Assembly: GCA_963920765.1 (NCBI GenBank)
Contig: OY987242.1
Span: forward strand, 7,466,789-7,530,788
Direction of reading: 5' to 3'
Source of the DNA: Ulota crispa
Taxonomy: Eukaryota; Streptophyta; Bryopsida; Orthotrichales; Orthotrichaceae
Length of the DNA stretch: 64,000 nucleotides
Notes under the pieces: model-generated
The model's input: the letters and a program-made list of their open reading frames with translations, nothing else
Database searches by the model: none
What the model was told of the DNA's origin: nothing
Shown: piece by piece, positions 23,434 through 37,405 of the stretch
How positions within the stretch are numbered: the stretch's first letter is position 1
Layout of the letters: each line of letters starts with the position of its first letter
Position numbers and translations under genes: made by a program

Positions 23434-24114
23434 TAAAGGACTCGTGCACCCGCTATTCCGGCAAAAGGTTAAGGTGCCCATGCAATCTCCATGCCATCCC
23501 CTATTCACACAAAATATTCCATGGAATAATAGGGGGGTTCAAACATGAAATCTGGCTTACGAGTTTCTCACCTCATAGGATCCCCGTTCACTAGTGAATT
23601 ATTTTTGTTCACACCTATGCCAAAAGTTTGACACACTCGTGGATTTGCGATTAGGATTTTGTGCGCAAGTAGGGGGTTTGAGCTTCTGAGACAAACGTGA
23701 GGATGGGACGTGCAAAAGCGAGTTTCTAAAATTCACTCCTCAAGTGAATCAAGTTAGGAGTGAATTCCACGGGTGAGTCACTTTGCTATTCACTAGTAAA
23801 TTCACAGAGATGAATTGCGACTTGAGTCACCTGAAAAAGTTTAAGTTTGAAGCAACCTAATATGAACTCCAATTCAATATTATATTCAAATCAATTTGCC
23901 TTTTCATCTTTCTCCCCACCCCTTTATATGTGAATTCCAAATTCAAGTCAGAAAAGGATTCAATAGGTTCTACCAAAGATATCCTTTCACTCACAACACC
24001 CATGTTCATCATTTTGCCCCTTGGTCATGAGCCAATCACGAATATTTAAATCATACTTTGCTTGCAACTACCCAACTAATAAAGATAAGATTATTATATA
24101 GGTAAGATAGATAT
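23431..24114. other. Intergenic, nothing recognised
   Basis: Moderately AT-rich unique-looking DNA with repeated GTGAATTC-like words at 23740-23830 but no gene. Confidence 0.4.
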
Positions 24115-24131
24115 GAGAGAGAGAGAGAGAG

Positions 24132-24199
<68 letters not shown>
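24115..24199. repeat. Compound (GA)n(TA)n microsatellite
   Basis: GA repeats to 24136, then TA repeats to about 24199. Open frames on both strands across it are artefacts of the repeat. Confidence 0.95.
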
Positions 24200-24205
<6 letters not shown>

Positions 24206-24212
24206 GTATATA

Positions 24213-24594
24213 GGGAATTGCTAAAGCCACACCCAAAATGTCACACCCCCTATAAGTGTGTATTTTGCAAATATAATGCTAGTTTTTTTATATTCAAGTG
24301 GTCCATCATTCATTCAATCAAGGCATTACCATCTTTAGGAAAGAAAGAAAAATAAATGATTTTTTTCGTTGAACTTTTATTGCACCATTGCTATTTTTTT
24401 GATATATTTTTGCTTTAAACATGTCAAAAGTCTTGTATTTTTAGTTTCAAATTTAAGCACCTCTCATTTTTTTGAACACAACCTTAGAATGATAAAGATG
24501 AAACAAATCTATTGATCCAAATTTAAATAATCAACTTTAAATTCTCATAGTTCATGGTCAAAGAACACATTGGGGTGTGGTGTTAGCAACAACC
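24213..24594. mobile_element. MULE-type MITE, relative of 49738, right end decayed
   Basis: Left end GGGAATTGCTAAAGCCACAC is well kept; the right side has GGGGTGTGGTGTTAGCAAC. Interior is shared with 8775-9134. The right border is approximate. Confidence 0.6.
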
Positions 24595-24752
24595 TCGTTT
24601 TTGTAACCAAAACACACCAAAATCCAGTTTCCAAAACTAAAATAATAACGTCATTTTAGACAAACCTTTGAGATTTATTTACATTGCATTTGAGGGTAAA
24701 TACAATTTTAAGTAATAACATTTAGTTACTTTTCATTAAACTTAAACCTTAA

Positions 24753-25291
24753 CCCCTAAGCGCCCAACCGACCATTTTCTGGTGGCTACCTGTTTTTTTG
24801 GGCTGCCCAAGACAAAAAAAAAAATTCTCAAAAAAATGTTTGTTTTTGTAGTAGAAAATCAAATCTACTTTCCAATTTTAAGTTGAATCATGTCAATCCA
24901 AGTTAAACTTCACCAAGGAGAATTTTTCAAAAACAAACACTTCAATATTTGCTAGTGTTGTAAAATTTATTATTTTGGGAAACTAATGATGTTCTTTGCT
25001 TTCAAAAGATTGCATTTTTGAAGTTTAGGATAGAATGTTTATTTTTAACCAATCATACCAAAATTTGAAATCTATGAGTAAAATTTGTAATTTTAGTGAA
25101 TATCAAATGGTAAATGCTTCTAAATTCATTACATAAAAATCCAAAACTTTCTTTGAATGTTTGACCATTCGAATAATTACTAAACATCATGATTCTTATT
25201 TTCTCTTTAGAAGCAAACTTCATCAAAATTACAAAAGTACCATTTTATAACACATCTATGTTTTGCCCTTACCCCCTTGGGCCTTTAGGGG
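24753..25291. mobile_element. TTAA element (539 bp), CCCCTAAGCGCCC end
   Basis: Perfect TTAA at 24749-24752 and 25292-25295. Left end CCCCTAAGCGCCCAACC, right end TTGGGCCTTTAGGGG. Interior AT-rich, no coding region. Confidence 0.78.
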
Positions 25292-25485
25292 TTAAAACGG
25301 TGGATGAAGTTCAATGCATACTAGAAAAAAACATAAGGAGAGTAGGAAATAGTTGATATCGGAGCAAAGGATATCCTGGCCTTTCAGCAACCAGCCGCTT
25401 CTTGAGAGAAACATGAAACCCACTAGCTTTCACAAACAGTCTAAGTTGGAAATTAACGCGAATTAGAATTAGTACGGGGACAACC

Positions 25486-25560
25486 ATGATAATAATATGG
25501 AATACAAGAGGTCTAGGAAAACTCAACGTGGATTCCAAATTTGTGCAAGTCAAACCACCA
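25486..25560 (+). pseudogene. Possible LINE (L1-type) ORF2 scrap
   Basis: A frame opening at 25486 reads MIIIWNTRGLGK, resembling the opening of the apurinic endonuclease domain of plant L1-like LINEs (WNxRGLG motif). The frame ends within about 30 codons and no reverse transcriptase follows. If real, it is a badly truncated fragment; with so short a match, chance is possible. Confidence 0.35.
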
Positions 25561-25726
25561 ATTATTTGTGGATAAAGGTTTGTGTGGGTGAGTAATTAAT
25601 GTAGCCTTCAATATTGCTTTCATGGAGCCAAATGTGAAGTTTACAAATTATGTGGGCATGTGGCCCACATTGTATGTGAAACTTTTGTAATGTAGAGTTT
25701 TTCTTTCTAGTCACTTGTGAGTCACA

Positions 25727-26175
25727 CCTACACTACTATGAAAGAGGATACCCCTTTCTGGTTTTGTATTTTTTTTTCAAAATCTTATAAATTTTTTTGG
25801 GGTAAGATGAAGCAATAAAAAACACCTCAAATTTAGAACATCAAACATCTTCCAACCATGTTCTTTTCCAAAATATCCTAATTTTTTTTGGTGGAAGTTG
25901 AAGCAACATTAAATGTTCTAAATATAGAAGACCAAGTGCCCTCTAACCATGTGCTCAAAAATCAACAAAACACCAAAGGCTCCCTAACAAGGTATCAAAG
26001 AGCAGCTTTGTGATGAAGACATTTCCTAATTTTGTTTTCAATAAAAGACCAAAACAACTATGTATTAGGGTCAGATTCTAAACTAGTTGTGAGATATCAA
26101 CTTTTTATAAAATTGAATGTTGCATTACCCACCCACGTCCAACTAGCACTAGCGCATGCAAGTACTGTATACTAA
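25727..26175 (+). mobile_element. Helitron relative of 36060-36562, ends decayed
   Basis: The left border reads A then CCTACACTACTATG, close to the 5' end of the 36060 element; the right border has GCATGCAAGTACTGTATACTAA, ending CTAA. Internal segments such as GGTGGAAGTTGAAGCAAC are reverse complements of 36380-36420 type sequence. Confidence 0.5.
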
Positions 26176-26681
26176 GCTTAGTGGTAGAATACTGTACCTA
26201 AAGACAAGACTATTGGAATGCAACGGGTTTCAAAGTAAGGATACACAAATTTCTTCAATTCTGCAAAAAAAAATATAGGAAAATCTAGCTTGGAAAACTG
26301 GCTTGGATTTATGTTAAATTTTTCTTACCTACGTAGGCAAGGGAAAGTATTTGCCAAGACCTATGAGTGTGCCTCCAAATAATAGTATGTTCTACAACAA
26401 ACATTGTTTTATTATGATAAAATCTATGCCAATTCCCGCACATTTTGGACGATAAACATTTGTAGCTTTGATAAACCCTACTTGAAACACATTCTTGAAA
26501 CTCCACATGTGCCTTATTGATCGCTATAGGGATAAGCAATTTATTTGAAATATTTCTTGAAACCTGGCGTTTTTGTGTTATTTTAATTGCCAATATTCAG
26601 GCCAACAACACTAGGTTTGTTGACAAATCGGAGTTTGTAGAGTTAAGACGTTGAACATAGTGTAAAGTACCATGAAATTTT
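26176..26681. other. Intergenic, nothing recognised
   Basis: AT-rich; a 94-codon minus-strand frame at 26309-26593 has no recognised motif and I treat it as chance. Confidence 0.35.
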
Positions 26682-27003
26682 GGGAAAATTTCTTGGACAC
26701 CCCTGAAGTTTGCAATATTTGCATAGGCACCCCTGCTTTTTTCAGAAATTGCACAAATACCCTAGGACCAAAATTTTCAAAGCTTTGTTTTGTTGTGCAT
26801 GCCCCTTCCCTTCTTCCTTTGTGTGGAAGTTGTTTCCTTTTTGTTTCATTACATTCCCTTAGTCAACACTAGCCATGAAGGAAGTACAAGCACAACATAT
26901 AAATGCCTAAAATTATGGTCCAAGGATGTTTGTGATATTTCTGAAAAAGGAGGGGTATCTATGGAAATATTGCAAATTTCAAAGGTATCCATGAAAATTT
27001 CCC
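26682..27003. mobile_element. MULE-type MITE (322 bp)
   Basis: Left end GGGAAAATTTCTTGGACACC and right end GTATCCATGAAAATTTCCC are inverted, with the match extending about 80 bp through ATATTGCAAATTTC. Flanks TGAAATTTT and TTATATTTT agree at 7 of 9 positions, a decayed 9-bp duplication. Confidence 0.75.
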
Positions 27004-28099
27004 TTATATTTTTACAACTACTCTAAAAATCAATGGCAAATTACTTTTTGCCATATTGAACCTATATTGGTTAAAAAATTGTGGTTGTATAAACCTTGGG
27101 CCATTATAATGAAAGTTTTAAAATCACAAATTTTGAAAAAAATTGAATCCCTACGTGCTCCAAAGTCCATATTTGGGAGAATGAATGAAATTTTTTGTAG
27201 TGTTGTTTTGTTCAGATGAATTCTTATACATATTAAGTAATGCTACAATTTTAAAAAATTCAATTCAATTTGAAGACAAACTTGATGAATTTGTACTTGG
27301 TATTGTATTTACACATCAATAGACTGTATACATAACCATGCAAACAATCAAATAAAGAATTGGATTTAAATGATGGAATATGTGAATTGAGAAAAACGAA
27401 GTATGTTAACAAAAACACCTCATAATACAAAAAAAGGGGTTGTTTAATTTTTTTTAATATAGGGTCTGTAATCATCAAACAATAATTGGTAATATTAAGA
27501 AGTTAGCATGAAATCAATGAAGTGAAGTATCTGACAACAACAAAAATGTATGCTATCTACTTTAGTCCGTAGTACATCCTCAAGGTAGTCCAAAGGACTT
27601 GTTCTTATCTTTTTGTTTCAATATGTCCATTCTAAATGAAAGTTCTATAACATCCGTAGTAGGGGGTATCAATATCAGTAAGGTGAACAATTACTCATCC
27701 TATTTCTTTTACAATGAGAAAACAATCCAAAATACAAAAGAATGCATTTTTTTTTATGTTGCCAAAATTGGGAAGGATTGACATGATCTTAGTACACGGC
27801 TTAAGCCCATCTTATGCTTGAACAGGAAGATTAGCTTAATCCTTTGAGTCAACATGAATCCGTTGTCTAAGATTTGAGAATAACAATCTTTAGAAAGAAG
27901 AGTTTTTTATTATCCCAAACTCCCAAAATCATTGTTGAGCACTAATCAATATTTTCCGTGTAGAACTAACTAATATTTTATTACTCAGCTCCATTTTTGC
28001 TTTGCTATAAATCACAACTACTTATTATCACAAGTGTTACACATCTGGTATTAACTCCCAATTTACCTTTGTGGAGGTTTTCTAGCTTCTGTTTCAATG
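27004..28099. other. Intergenic, nothing recognised
   Basis: AT-rich DNA with only short frames and no repeat ends. Confidence 0.4.
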
Positions 28100-28896
28100 A
28101 TTTTAAAGTTTTTCTTCATTATGATATTTAATAAAAAGGTTATGCAAGAATTTATCAAAACTAGGGGAGGAGGGGTAGTTTGGGCATGGCCTCTCTTTTG
28201 TAAATGGGTGTTGACTCCAAAGAGGGTAAGTTCTTATGGTCACAAGGTGTGGACACTTGGGCAAAAACAGAGGAGTGGAAGGTGCCCATCTTGGGGGACC
28301 CACAACCCTGCATTCTTTTTGCTCGTTGTGAAATTTGGTACTTTATTTTTTGGAGCAATTTATGTATTTTCTTATTTATTATTAATTTTCTAAATGTAGT
28401 AGGCTAAAAGTCCTTGCTTTTCACTGTTTAGGTTAGTGAAATTCAAATGTTTGAATTTCACATAAATCCTCCAATTTTGCCTAGTATATTGGCAATTTTC
28501 AAGACCTTCAAGCATTCAAAGATATTTTGGAGTATGTTGGACACTTCCAATTTATTTGAAATTTCTCCCAAACATGCCTTACTTGGTCTTCCACATGGAA
28601 AATTTAAACCTCAACTTTGTGTAGAGAATTTTTTTTGCTATAGAAGCGATCAAAGGCTTCTAAATCTTTTGGGTAGGAAGGAAAGAAACTTGTCTTTTCA
28701 CTTCGGATGTCAATACCACACTCCTCCATCTAAAATGTGATATATTTTTTCAAACAAGTATCTCTTCTAATCTAGGACAAGATCCCGCAGTTGGAATCTC
28801 AAGAAATAAACATTTTTTTCTACCTTTCTACTCATTGCCCTAAAAGTGGTAGTTTTCAATGGCTTTTGCAGGAAAAAGAGCTTAGTCCTTTAGGGG
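28100..28896. mobile_element. TTAA-type element, family G, inverted copy
   Basis: The right end CTTAGTCCTTTAGGGG abuts TTGA (28897-28900). It matches 11937-12607 in reverse (GGTCACAAGGTGTGGACACT). The left border is approximate. A plus frame at 28447-28740 (97 codons) is also partly open in the reverse copy at 50222-50422, sharing the residues NPPILPS, but shows no known domain. Confidence 0.6.
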
Positions 28897-29232
28897 TTGA
28901 CCCCTAAGCGCCTAGGCCGTATCCACCAAAATCAAGGTTTTTGGAGACCGACAACTTTGATGCATTATATCTCGGTCAATCGGATGATCCACAAAAAATG
29001 ACCTTTGAAAATAGTGGAACACCTACTTAGAAAATGGCTTGCAAATTTTGGGAACAATGTCCTTTAGGGGTTGACCCCTAAGCGCCTAGGCCGTATCCAC
29101 CAAAATCAAGGTTTTTGGAGACCGACAACTTTGATGCATTATATCTCGGTCAATCGGATGATCCACAAAAAATGACCTTTGAAAATAGTGGAACACCTAC
29201 TTAGAAAATGGCTTGCAAATTTTGGGAACAAT
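28885..29232. repeat. Exact 174-bp tandem duplication
   Basis: Copies 28885-29058 and 29059-29232 look identical base for base. Each contains the right tip of the family G element, the TTGA joint, and the first ~158 bp of the next element (CCCCTAAGCGCCTAGG). The duplication therefore post-dates the meeting of the two elements. Confidence 0.95.
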
Positions 29233-29836
29233 TTACCGCGGGAGATGGGAGATTATAACATTTGATCAAACTACATGTGATGACAGATTTTCATTTTTTG
29301 GTAGGTAGATGCTATTTGATGATTTTTACAAAATTCTATAAGCCCTGGATTCATCTCAAATTTTGTGAGCAGCAAGATCAAATGTGAATGCACTTGTAAA
29401 CTATTGAAGATTGCAATTCTTTTTATGTCAAGTTTTAGGGCTTCAAATTGCTAATGAACGGAAAACAATGACCGGCACATTTGGTGATAGTTGCCATAAT
29501 AAGGGTCTAGAACATGCTTGAACCCTTGCCAACAACTTTCCCGCTACCACAAAGCTTACACAAGGAAGCTTGCATGGGATATTGACCGGTTGCAGCATGT
29601 AAAACGTTGCTTGCTAAACTACCCCTGTTGCCCAGTACGATGTTACGCCAAATCAAATCTTTGGCAGCGCTTATATAACAATTTGGCTTTCCTCGCCATT
29701 ACTCCATTGGCATAAACAACTTGAATGCCTTCATAATTGTAGTTTACAACCAGACCAAAAAATTTAGATCCAGTGACTCAAAACAAGATTTTAAAATGTG
29801 GAGCGACCAGAATCTGGTCGCTGGGGCGCTCAGGGG
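28901..29836. mobile_element. TTAA element, family E (936 bp incl. duplication)
   Basis: Left end CCCCTAAGCGCCTAGGCC after TTGA (28897-28900), right end TCGCTGGGGCGCTCAGGGG before TTAA (29837-29840). Without the internal 174-bp duplication it would be about 762 bp. Non-coding. Confidence 0.75.
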
Positions 29837-30344
29837 TTAACACGATTGTGTGCTAAATAGACAATTTGGACATATGTTGCTTGCTAAACGCGTAAATGGA
29901 CAAAGGTAGTGATCACGCGATGAGGAAGGACATGTGGAAGCCATACATTAAGAAGTGAAATGACAAAAGTAGTTGTCATGCACTGATTGACTTCATGTTC
30001 AGGTGATATAATTAGCCAGTAAAAAGAGATAAACATGCTGGCTGTCCACGTAATCGGCTATCTAGATTCCAAAGTGCAGTCTAAAGTCAAGACCTTTGAG
30101 CCTGAGGCCACCATTTCTTGAGAATCTTTCTGACATTCTCAAAAGCCTAATATTTACAAGCGTGATATTAGTAATAAAAAGAAAACTTGGAGAACAGTAA
30201 ACCTCATCCTAGTCCTAATTGCTCACGCTGATATTAATTGCTCCGACAGCCTTTTCATAGGGCCAAGGAGAAAGAGTTCCGCTCTCCCCGCTTCTCACAT
30301 GCCAGTAACCACGGTAGGGAACGAAATGACTTGCTCCGAGGTAG
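29837..30344. other. Intergenic, nothing recognised
   Basis: More balanced composition than the neighbouring elements, but no open frame of note and no RNA gene recognised. Confidence 0.4.
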
Positions 30345-31256
30345 GACCATATTCCTCCTTGTCCACCCGATCATATTTTGGTCGCTGGGAGTGGTTTTTG
30401 GCCTGTAGGTTGAAATCGCTCAATAATTTGGAATTTGGTCTTGAAGTATGCATGTGATCACAAGAATTTTGCATCCATTTAAAAAAATAAAAATGTAATT
30501 GGATATGTGAGTTGACAAATAATGGTGTTTATATGGCATGGCTTCAAAATACGTATCCATCTTTTGTCAAAGATGGATCAAAGCAACAACACAATACATC
30601 AAGTATGCAAGAAGAATGTCAAATTACAATTGCACAATTCTAAAAAAATTCTAATTGCTTAAGAAATATGCTTGTATTATTTTCATATATGGTAGTAATA
30701 TAATTGTAGTATTTGAAGATCTACTGAAATCCTGTAGTCATTTTGGTTTTAAAATTTGTCATCTTACATTTAAGGCCAATCTTGATTGTATTCACCAATT
30801 GGATTTTCCAGAATAATTATCAAATTTCTTGTAGAACCATTTTAGGGTAGCAAAGAAAGTGGGATTTTTGACACTTTTTATCCACTTAGCTACACCTTTT
30901 GATTGCTATTTTTGCCTATTTTGTGTGAAACTAGTCTTGTTGGAAAGGTGGGAAACCCTGCTTTCTAGAAATGTAAGGTTCTTCTCAACCAAAGCTTGCA
31001 TGAAACGTTAACATTCAAAACTAAACAAGAAAGAAACACAAGAGATTTTCCACATACGGCTCACTCAATCATTATAATATTTCACCTTCAACAATAGATC
31101 TAGCTGAAATTTTGGTGCTTTAAAATAAACAAAGTGTACTTCCCATTTGTACGGTTGGATTTTTGAAAATGGGTCCATATTTGAGTCTATTTCAAATCTA
31201 AACTTACAGCCCCTATTTTCAATGGATTTTGTAAAAATGGGTGTGGTCATTAAGGG
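30345..31256. mobile_element. TTAA element, family B, inverted copy
   Basis: Right end GTGTGGTCATTAAGGG before TTAA (31257-31260); the left end is worn (about 30345-30370, then GGTCGCTGGGAGTGG). It matches 3484-4361 in reverse throughout. Minus frame 31065-31250 is open and agrees with the 3491-3676 frame at 44 of 61 residues by my count. Confidence 0.72.
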
Positions 31257-31311
31257 TTAATTGAGCTATATCACCCTAGCACCACGAAAAATGCTATCAC
31301 AATAATTAAGA

Positions 31312-31791
31312 GGGATTTGATGTGTATCACACCTTTTCAATTATTGTACAACACCCCAGAGTAAATTTTAGATTTCTACCATTAAAAAGCTGAATTTGGA
31401 AATGTGAAATTCAGATTTGGACTTACAGACCATGATTTAATTTAGAACCACAAAAAAAGTTGCAATTTAACAACACCCAATGAAAAACTTATTTTTTTAT
31501 ACAAACAAAAGTAAAAGTAACACTTTTCTCCCTAGCTAAATTTGTTCATTGGGTGTTGTTAATTTTTATGGTTCTTGACCAAATTATGGTCACTAAGTTC
31601 AAATCAGAATTCCAAATTCTCAAATTCAGCTTTTTGATAGTAGAAATCTAAAATTTACTCTAGGGTGTGGTACAGTAATTGAAAGGGTGAATTCCAAATT
31701 CTCAAATTCAGCTTTTTGATAGTAGAAATCTAAAATTTACTCTAGGGTGTGGTACAGTAATTGAAAGGGTGTGGTACACATATCAATCCCC
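31312..31791. mobile_element. MULE-type MITE (480 bp) with internal duplication
   Basis: Perfect 9-bp duplication TAATTAAGA at 31303-31311 and 31792-31800. Ends GGGATTTGATGTGTATCAC and GTGTGGTACACATATCAATC(CCC) are inverted, with long sub-terminal inverted homology (TTGATAGTAGAAATCTAAAA). Carries an exact 82-bp tandem duplication near its right end. Confidence 0.88.
31607..31770. repeat. Exact 82-bp tandem duplication
   Basis: Copies 31607-31688 and 31689-31770 look identical. Each runs from GAATTCCAAATTCTC to AATTGAAAGGGT within the MULE-type element. Confidence 0.95.
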
Positions 31792-32698
31792 TAATTAAGA
31801 TTATGTAAGTTTTTGGCGTTCTGCGGGAAATCCATGCTTCATAAGAACGCTGCGAAATTTTAAGAAAAAGAATGCTGCCGGTGCATTTTTATTCATTCAG
31901 TCAAATGCAGCAGCGAATGATCGGAGCGAAAATTGTACGCAGGCAACCTAAAGTGGGCAACGTGTCGCAAATGTAGAGAAACAATAATGTGATAGCTGAG
32001 ATTTGTATCAACAAATGTTTAGTAAATCACACTTAATACGTATTAAGCATCGATACCATGAATCACGCAAAAAAACCCGTATGACGTGCAGAATATTAAC
32101 GAGCCTTTGAAAAAGTACAAGTATGAAGCAGATTATTTTGTACCTCTCACAACCCAGCATAACCGTATCCTCCAGTATAGGAAGATACAAGCACATAATC
32201 AAAATTCACAACGTCACTAATATGCAAATCTGCGAACCTCAATGCAATAAGATGCTACTGGTAACCTTTAGATACAAAATTAGCTTGCGAGATAATAGCA
32301 AAAATATGCAATTGCATATTGAAGAGTTACAGATCAGATATGCATATGCCCCTACCGGACATACCAAAATGCAATCGATAAAAAGAAATGCATAGAAAGC
32401 AAGCAGATTTCATCAAAACAATATATTCTCTTCTAAAACACTGAGAAACATCATTGCGACTGTTATCAGCAAACGCAAAACTCAAATGCAACGGAGCCAG
32501 CTCAGTGTAGGCATCGCAAAAGCTTTTCGAAGAGAAAAAGTAGCCCTAGACCCTACCCCATTTACGCCTGCAAAAAAGTTCAAAAAGTACGATATCAGAA
32601 CCATTTACTGTTACTGCTAGTAGAGTCGAATATTTGAAATATAACTACCGGTATCTCTCATATACCAATAAAAACAACAGGTGAATTGAGCAAATAAT
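31792..32698. other. Downstream region of ARF1
   Basis: More balanced composition marks the start of the gene island. The stretch next to 32699 probably includes the 3' untranslated region of the minus-strand ARF1 gene. AATAAA-like words on the minus strand occur near 31888. No other gene recognised. Confidence 0.4.
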
Positions 32699-34971
<2,273 letters not shown>

Positions 34972-35433
34972 GAGCATCTCCACTTCAAACGTAACAACTT
35001 ACGCACCCGCGACTGTCGCAGGAAGTGAGAACTCCTAAGCTCCACCGCATCCACGTCAAAGTTTTTCCCGAGTTTTTGGGTAACGGTACAAGCTCCCGTC
35101 CACACCACTCTCTAGGTCTCTTGCGTTCACATTACAACTCACAAGCGGACTCCAATAGGTTGAGGCTTGTTCCTGCTCGTTTCCTTTCTTGGTGCTAGAA
35201 AGATGAAACGACGAAGTAGTGCGAGTGTGCGGTGGAAGAGCGCCCAAAAGGGTAGAGCCGATACGTGAAGTGGCCTGCATGGTAGCCCGTGAATTTTTTG
35301 ATTGTGTTCGATGTTGCAGAAATGGGGTGAAGATGCCTGAAGGAGGACATACCCATTTTGATCGGCACTCAATAACGCACCCTATTTTTGAGATATTCAC
35401 CTTTCACTCTTGAACCCAAAGTGGAGCAAATTC
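34972..35433. mobile_element. PIF/Harbinger-type MITE near ARF1 (462 bp)
   Basis: TAA at 34969-34971 and 35434-35436. Left end GAGCATCTCCACTTC, right end AAGTGGAGCAAATTC are inverted with a small gap. The interior is unusually GC-balanced and holds frames on both strands without known domains. Confidence 0.6.
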
Positions 35434-36059
35434 TAATTACCACATGTCAGTTGCAAAGCTGCTTTGGGAGGATTGGGATTAGGACCATCAAGTGCCATTA
35501 TAGGAACACATCCAAGCAATTTCAAGGTTAGTATAGAGCTGCTTTTGGGGATTCTATAAGTTGTAACTTTGTCCTTTAATATATAATATTCTATAATATT
35601 CTTTTTCACAAAAATGACATTCCAAGATAGCTTGTTGAAAGGCTAATCCTACAGATTTTTTTTCCAAAAAAATTCCATGGGGTACCCTAAATCCTTAAAT
35701 GCTCAAATGCTCAGAATGGGTATGTCCATCTTATTGTTAGTGCAGTGAGTAACAATTCACTGCTTGCCGCTCGTTGCTCACCTTTTGGTATTTTCAAGCT
35801 CACTAATTGTCCTCCAAGAGTGCACTTTTTGAGCCTCTTTTTAGTACATTAAAAACCCACTATGTTTGATTGTCCACTACAAATTTTTTCACAACTTCGG
35901 AGGCAAACCTTCTTTGGTTTGTTGGCCTTCAATCTATAAAGCAAGAACAATGTTTTTAATTGCATTCCTGATTTTTCATTTTTCAAATTGAATGTGCCCA
36001 TGTTTGTAATTAAGTTTTGTTGATGTTTACAGTATAAATTTTAATAGTCTTTAATTTCA
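35434..36059. other. Intergenic, nothing recognised
   Basis: AT-rich DNA without genes or paired repeats. Confidence 0.4.
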
Positions 36060-36562
36060 CTAGTATACAAAGCACACGCTTTGCATGAGTTGAACATATA
36101 TGGGAAACGTAACATTCAAGTTTACAAAAAAATAGCATCTCACAAATCAATTGGTTTAGAATCTAATACTAATGTACTTCATAGAAAATAAGTATCTCAT
36201 AACTAGTTCAAAATCTAACCTTGATGCAATGTCATTTCTGCTCTTTTTTAAAACCAAAATAGTAATGATTGCCTTAATCACAATGCTACTTTTCAATACT
36301 TTGCTAGGGGACAATTAGTGTTTTGTTGGTTTTCTAACACATGGTTGGAGGGCATTTGCTGTTCTATATCTCATACATCTTTTTTTGTTTCAACTTCCAC
36401 CCAAAAAAATTGGAAGATTTTGGAAAAGGACATAGTTGGAAGGTGCTTGATGTTCTATATCTAAGGCATCTTTCTTGTTTGACCTTCCACCATAAAGTTC
36501 TAGAAGGTTCTAGAAAAGGGCAAAGAGTGAGTGAGGGTTAGACTCCCACTTAGTAGTGTAGA
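36060..36562 (-). mobile_element. Non-autonomous Helitron (503 bp)
   Basis: Read on the minus strand: host A, then TCTACACTACTAAGTGGG at the 5' end; at the 3' end a hairpin CAAAGCGTGTGCTTTG is followed by TATACTAG and host T. A^TC...CTAG^T with a hairpin just inside the 3' end is the Helitron signature. A related copy lies at 25727-26175. No Rep/helicase coding. Confidence 0.8.
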
Positions 36563-37405
36563 TAGATAGATGCAAGTTTGCCTCATGCAATTCAATCAAG
36601 ATAGTAGATAGTTTTAAGTTTTTTGATTGATAGAATAAACTTGGGCAACATAGATAGCCAAAAGTTATATCTTCTTTATTCTAAAAAAATTTGTGTTTGA
36701 TTTAAATGATCCAAAAAGAATACTACTTTTTTGAAACTTTAGGTTTTGAAGAAGTACAATTTAGAATAACTTTTTCTTAGGCCATTTTAGCATTATTGTG
36801 CACCAGTGTAATAGGAATTTATTATTTGTATCTCATTTCATAAAGACTCACCTTTTAAAATTTGTTTGCATTGTCATTGTTAGCAATCATACATTCATTT
36901 TGTCATCTTTACTTCCTTCTACTATATGTACTTTCAAAAAATGCATATAAAACACTTACTACAAAAATACTATTCATATACTCTTGGCTTCTTTCTTGTT
37001 CATGATTTGCTCTCTCCAATTGTAAGCTATACATAGTTTTTGAAAGATGACACTTTTCTATAAAGAATGATGAAATTTTAACATTTTTGCACCTGAACTT
37101 CATTATCCTACAATTAGTCAAAAAGTCCATTATAAATTGAAGAAGGGCGCATTCTAGTTGGTTTATTATAACATTCTACAATTCAATTTAGTATATTTAA
37201 AAAGAGGTTATGTTTGGACAATTTTAGATTTTGAACAACCAAAGAATTATAGAAGTAAATTAGTTGAAAATTCCATTACTATGAATTTCTTATTTATGAT
37301 TTTCTTAATCTCCATCATAAATTAAATTTTAGTGGAAAGATGCAAATATTTACATTCATGAATATTATTAGAATGTGCCTCAACAAAGTGTTGTTTAGTC
37401 ACATA
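36563..37405. other. Intergenic, nothing recognised
   Basis: AT-rich DNA, short frames only. Confidence 0.4.

Noticed and set aside
24051-24355. Frames rich in Ile-Tyr on both strands
   Set aside because: Direct translation of the (GA)n(TA)n microsatellite.
35056-35413. Frames on both strands within 34972-35433
   Set aside because: Contained in a TAA-flanked MITE; no known domain.
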